Part shown: one piece after another, positions 62,118 to 64,000 of the stretch
Layout of the letters: every line of letters starts with the position of its first letter
Position numbering within the stretch: the stretch's first letter is position 1
Origin: Lautropia sp. SCN 69-89
GTDB taxonomy: Bacteria; Pseudomonadota; Gammaproteobacteria; Burkholderiales; Burkholderiaceae_E
Direction: 5' to 3'
NCBI GenBank assembly: GCA_001724855.1
Contig: MEED01000010.1
Span: forward strand, 21,843-85,842
DNA: 64,000 bases
Position numbers and translations under genes: made by a program
Notes under the pieces: generated by a model
Database searches by the model: none
What the model saw: only the letters and a program-made list of their open reading frames with translations
Told to the model about the DNA's origin: nothing

Positions 62118-63275
62118 ATGCCGACAGGTTCCGTTCGCGCCGGATTCTTCCGCGCCGGGTTCTTTCGCGCCGGCAGCGCATTCGTCGCCTGGCTCGTGCT
62201 GACCGCGAGCGCGCTGGCACAGACCCCCGAGGAGCGCTGCCTGCTCGATGCGCTGCGGCAGGCGGCGCCGCGCACCACGGTCGAGGAGCTTCGCGCCCGC
62301 TGCGTCGAGTCGCCCGCGGCTGGGCCGGCGCGGGTCGCACCGGTGCCGGAGTCGCTCCCGCCGCCGTCCGAAGCGGGCGGTCCGGTGGTCGGCTCGACCG
62401 TCGGCGTCGTCAGGGACACGCCGCAGGGCCTGTCGGTCGCGCCGGTCTCGCGATCGAAGCCCGTCGGCGACTCGCCGGTGCGCAGGCGCATCGAGGAGGA
62501 GGGCGTGCTCTGGGGCGAGCGTTTCGCGCTGCTGCCGCACCGGCCCAACTACCTGCTGCCGTTCAGTCACTCGCTCGACACGCCGGGAACGGCCGGTGCC
62601 GCGCCGGTGCAGCGCAACGAGGTCAAGTTCCAGATCAGCTTCAAGTTCCCGCTGACGCCACCGCTGTACGACGGGCGGCTGGCGGTCTTCTTCGGGTACA
62701 CGGGGCAGTCGTGGTGGCAGGCCTACAACAGCGAGCGCTCCAGCCCGTTTCGCGAGTACAGCCACGAGCCCGAGGTATTTGCGTCCTGGGCTCCGGCCAT
62801 GCAACTGCTCGGCTGGGACTGGCGGGTGGCTTCGGCGGGCTTCGTGCACCAGTCGAACGGCCGCTCCGGTGAGTTCTCGCGCAGCTGGAACCGGCTGTTC
62901 GCCGAGATGCTGCTCGATCGACCGGGCCCGTGGTGGATCGGCCTCCGCCCGTGGTGGCGCATCCCGGAGAGCGCCAAGTCGAGCCCGGACTCGCCCAAGG
63001 GCGACGACAACCCGGACATCACCCGCTACGCGGGCCACGGGGAATTGCGCTTCGGCTACGCCGGTGCGCTGCAGAACTGGACGCTGACGATGCGCCACAG
63101 CCTGTCGGCGGGCGGCAAGGGTGCGGTGCAGCTCGACTACAGCCGCCCCACCGGCTTCAGCCCGAACCTGCGCTGGCACATCCAGTACTTCGACGGCTAC
63201 GGCGAGAACCTGCTCGACTACCAGACGCGCATCCGGCGCATCGGCCTGGGGGTGATGCTGAACGACTGGTATTGA
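62118..63275 (+). CDS. pldA: Outer membrane phospholipase A
   Basis: A 385-residue OMPLA. The signal peptide ends near residue 35. A Pro-rich linker with a Cys pair (41 and 62) precedes the 12-stranded barrel. The active site is intact: His244 and Ser246 (GFVHQSNGRSG) and Asn258 (SRSWNR), with the same spacing as the E. coli His-Ser-Asn triad. It hydrolyses phospholipids that reach the outer leaflet. The barrel ends in a C-terminal aromatic residue, as expected for BAM-dependent insertion. Confidence 0.93.
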   Translation: MPTGSVRAGFFRAGFFRAGSAFVAWLVLTASALAQTPEERCLLDALRQAAPRTTVEELRARCVESPAAGPARVAPVPESLPPPSEAGGPVVGSTVGVVRDTPQGLSVAPVSRSKPVGDSPVRRRIEEEGVLWGERFALLPHRPNYLLPFSHSLDTPGTAGAAPVQRNEVKFQISFKFPLTPPLYDGRLAVFFGYTGQSWWQAYNSERSSPFREYSHEPEVFASWAPAMQLLGWDWRVASAGFVHQSNGRSGEFSRSWNRLFAEMLLDRPGPWWIGLRPWWRIPESAKSSPDSPKGDDNPDITRYAGHGELRFGYAGALQNWTLTMRHSLSAGGKGAVQLDYSRPTGFSPNLRWHIQYFDGYGENLLDYQTRIRRIGLGVMLNDWY

Positions 63276-63284
63276 GCGCGCGAC

Positions 63285-63618
63285 TCAGCGATACAGCGCC
63301 TCGATCTCGGCGGCGTAGGCCTGGTAGATGCTGGCGCGGCGCACCTTCATCGTCGCCGTGACCTCGCCCTCGTCGTGGTCGAGTTCCTTCGTGAACAGGT
63401 GAAAGCGCTTGATCTGCGCGACCGGTGCCAGTTGCGCGTTGCCGCGTGCGATTTCCGACTCGATCAGCTCGCGCACCTTCGGGTTTTCGGCCAGCGAGCG
63501 GAAGTGCGTGAACGCGATGCGCTGCGACTCGGCCCACTTGCCGACCGTCTCGAAGTCGATCTGTACCAGCGCAGACGCGAGACCGTCTCGAAGTCGATCT
63601 GTACCAGCGCAGACGCGA
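63285..63618 (-). pseudogene. Truncated long-chain acyl-CoA synthetase remnant (C-terminus only)
   Basis: Only the last ~95 residues of an AMP-forming long-chain acyl-CoA synthetase remain: ALVQIDFETVGKWAESQ, AQIKRFHLFTKELDHDEGE and the C-terminal MKVRRASIYQAYAAEIEALY. The whole adenylation core (about 500 residues) is missing. Upstream the frame meets a 38-bp tandem duplication that shifts it, then a stop near 63640. It is therefore a remnant or an assembly join, not a functional gene. No independent start with a good ribosome site is seen. Confidence 0.75.
63543..63618. repeat. Perfect 38-bp tandem duplication
   Basis: Two identical 38-bp copies occupy 63543-63580 and 63581-63618. Each encodes the IASALVQIDFETV segment of the acyl-CoA synthetase, but because 38 is not a multiple of three the second copy is out of frame. 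Confidence 0.97.
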
Positions 63619-63654
63619 TGCGCCGGCCCCGGTTCGTCGGGAATCAGCCGCGGA

Positions 63655-64000
63655 TCAGGTCTTGCACTCGTTGGCCAGCTGGCGGCCGTGCTTGGTGTCG
63701 AGCAGCATCGACTTGGTGGAGATGACGAGCCAGACGAGGCCGGACTGCGGGTCTTCGTAGCGCAGCGCGCCGCTGCGCGCGCCCACCGCGTGCATCCGGT
63801 ATTCCTTCTTGTCGAACTGGACGACCGCCGACGACAGGTCGGCCGACACCTCGCGGACGTTCACGCTGCGATTCAGTTCGCAGCGGTAGACGCCGGTGGG
63901 CAGCTTGTAGCCGTGCGGGTTGAAGCCCGCCTGGTCGGCCGAAGAGGCGGTCATCGGGGCGCCGGCCAGGGCCGTGCCAACGACGAACGCAACGAGCGCA
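63655..64000 (-). CDS. MliC-like periplasmic protein (partial, 5' end beyond window)
   Basis: At least 114 residues are visible; reading beyond ATG 63954, the frame continues to the window edge with a hydrophobic ALVAFVVGTALAGAP stretch, so the true start, including a signal peptide, lies past 64000. The mature part has a Cys pair (VYRCEL and the C-terminal ANECKT) and the pattern GALRYEDPQSGLVWLVISTKSMLL, resembling the MliC lysozyme-inhibitor fold. Inhibition of C-type lysozyme is a family inference. Confidence 0.65.
   Translation of the reverse strand, partial: ALVAFVVGTALAGAPMTASSADQAGFNPHGYKLPTGVYRCELNRSVNVREVSADLSSAVVQFDKKEYRMHAVGARSGALRYEDPQSGLVWLVISTKSMLLDTKHGRQLANECKT

Overview
The window is about 64 kb of very GC-rich, densely coding DNA. 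It is probably chromosomal and from a Burkholderiales-type betaproteobacterium; no rRNA, tRNA, IS element or phage gene was seen. That placement is an inference from the gene content: a DUF2863 protein, the gloB/yafS/rnhA/dnaQ neighbourhood, a fabI next to yejABEF, a gsp type II secretion cluster and a sox cluster.

Region 1 (1-15534, minus strand) is one continuous operon of about 15 genes for uptake and anaerobic breakdown of an aromatic acid. In transcription order it holds livKHMGF (branched-chain-type ABC transporter), a hotdog thioesterase, padBCD (phenylacetyl-CoA:acceptor oxidoreductase), a phenylacetate-CoA ligase, hcrCAB (4-hydroxybenzoyl-CoA reductase), a DUF2249 protein and a heme-copper-oxidase-like membrane protein cut by the window edge. 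Upstream of livK lies an almost perfect FNR/Anr box (15756-15769), placed exactly at -41.5 relative to a predicted start point. The logic is import, CoA activation, alpha-oxidation to the phenylglyoxylate level and removal of a ring hydroxyl from 4-hydroxybenzoyl-CoA, switched on without oxygen. Phenylglyoxylate oxidoreductase and benzoyl-CoA reductase are not in the window.

Region 2 (15785-17758) holds a GNAT acetyltransferase, a cysteine-free Rrf2 regulator and thyA.

Region 3 (17799-29531) is a type II secretion cluster: gspC on the minus strand, divergent from an overlapping gspGHIJKLMNDEF operon. An MFS exporter follows (29539-30768).

Region 4 (30776-38059, minus) is a compact operon: fabI, a glycosyltransferase that looks like the selenosugar synthase SenB, selD/senC, an ABC ATPase, a large FtsX-type permease and an AttH/CrtC-like lipoprotein. 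The senB-selD pair without senA (selenoneine synthase) is the most intriguing part of the window.

Region 5 (38087-43628, plus) is a yejABEF-type peptide ABC transporter.

Region 6 (43653-54053) contains an MltD-type lytic transglycosylase and an ancestral gloB / yafS-like methyltransferase / rnhA / dnaQ neighbourhood, into which a cyclopropane-fatty-acid synthase and an RND efflux pair are inserted. A DUF2863 gene follows.

Region 7 (55363-62061) is a sox thiosulfate-oxidation locus: a periplasmic thioredoxin divergent from soxYZ, dsrE-like, soxA, soxX, terminator, soxB, tlpA/soxW-like, hbpS/glcG-like and a tiny membrane protein. soxCD are not present in the window.

Region 8 (62118-64000) has pldA, a 5'-truncated acyl-CoA synthetase remnant with a 38-bp tandem duplication, and a partial MliC-like periplasmic protein.
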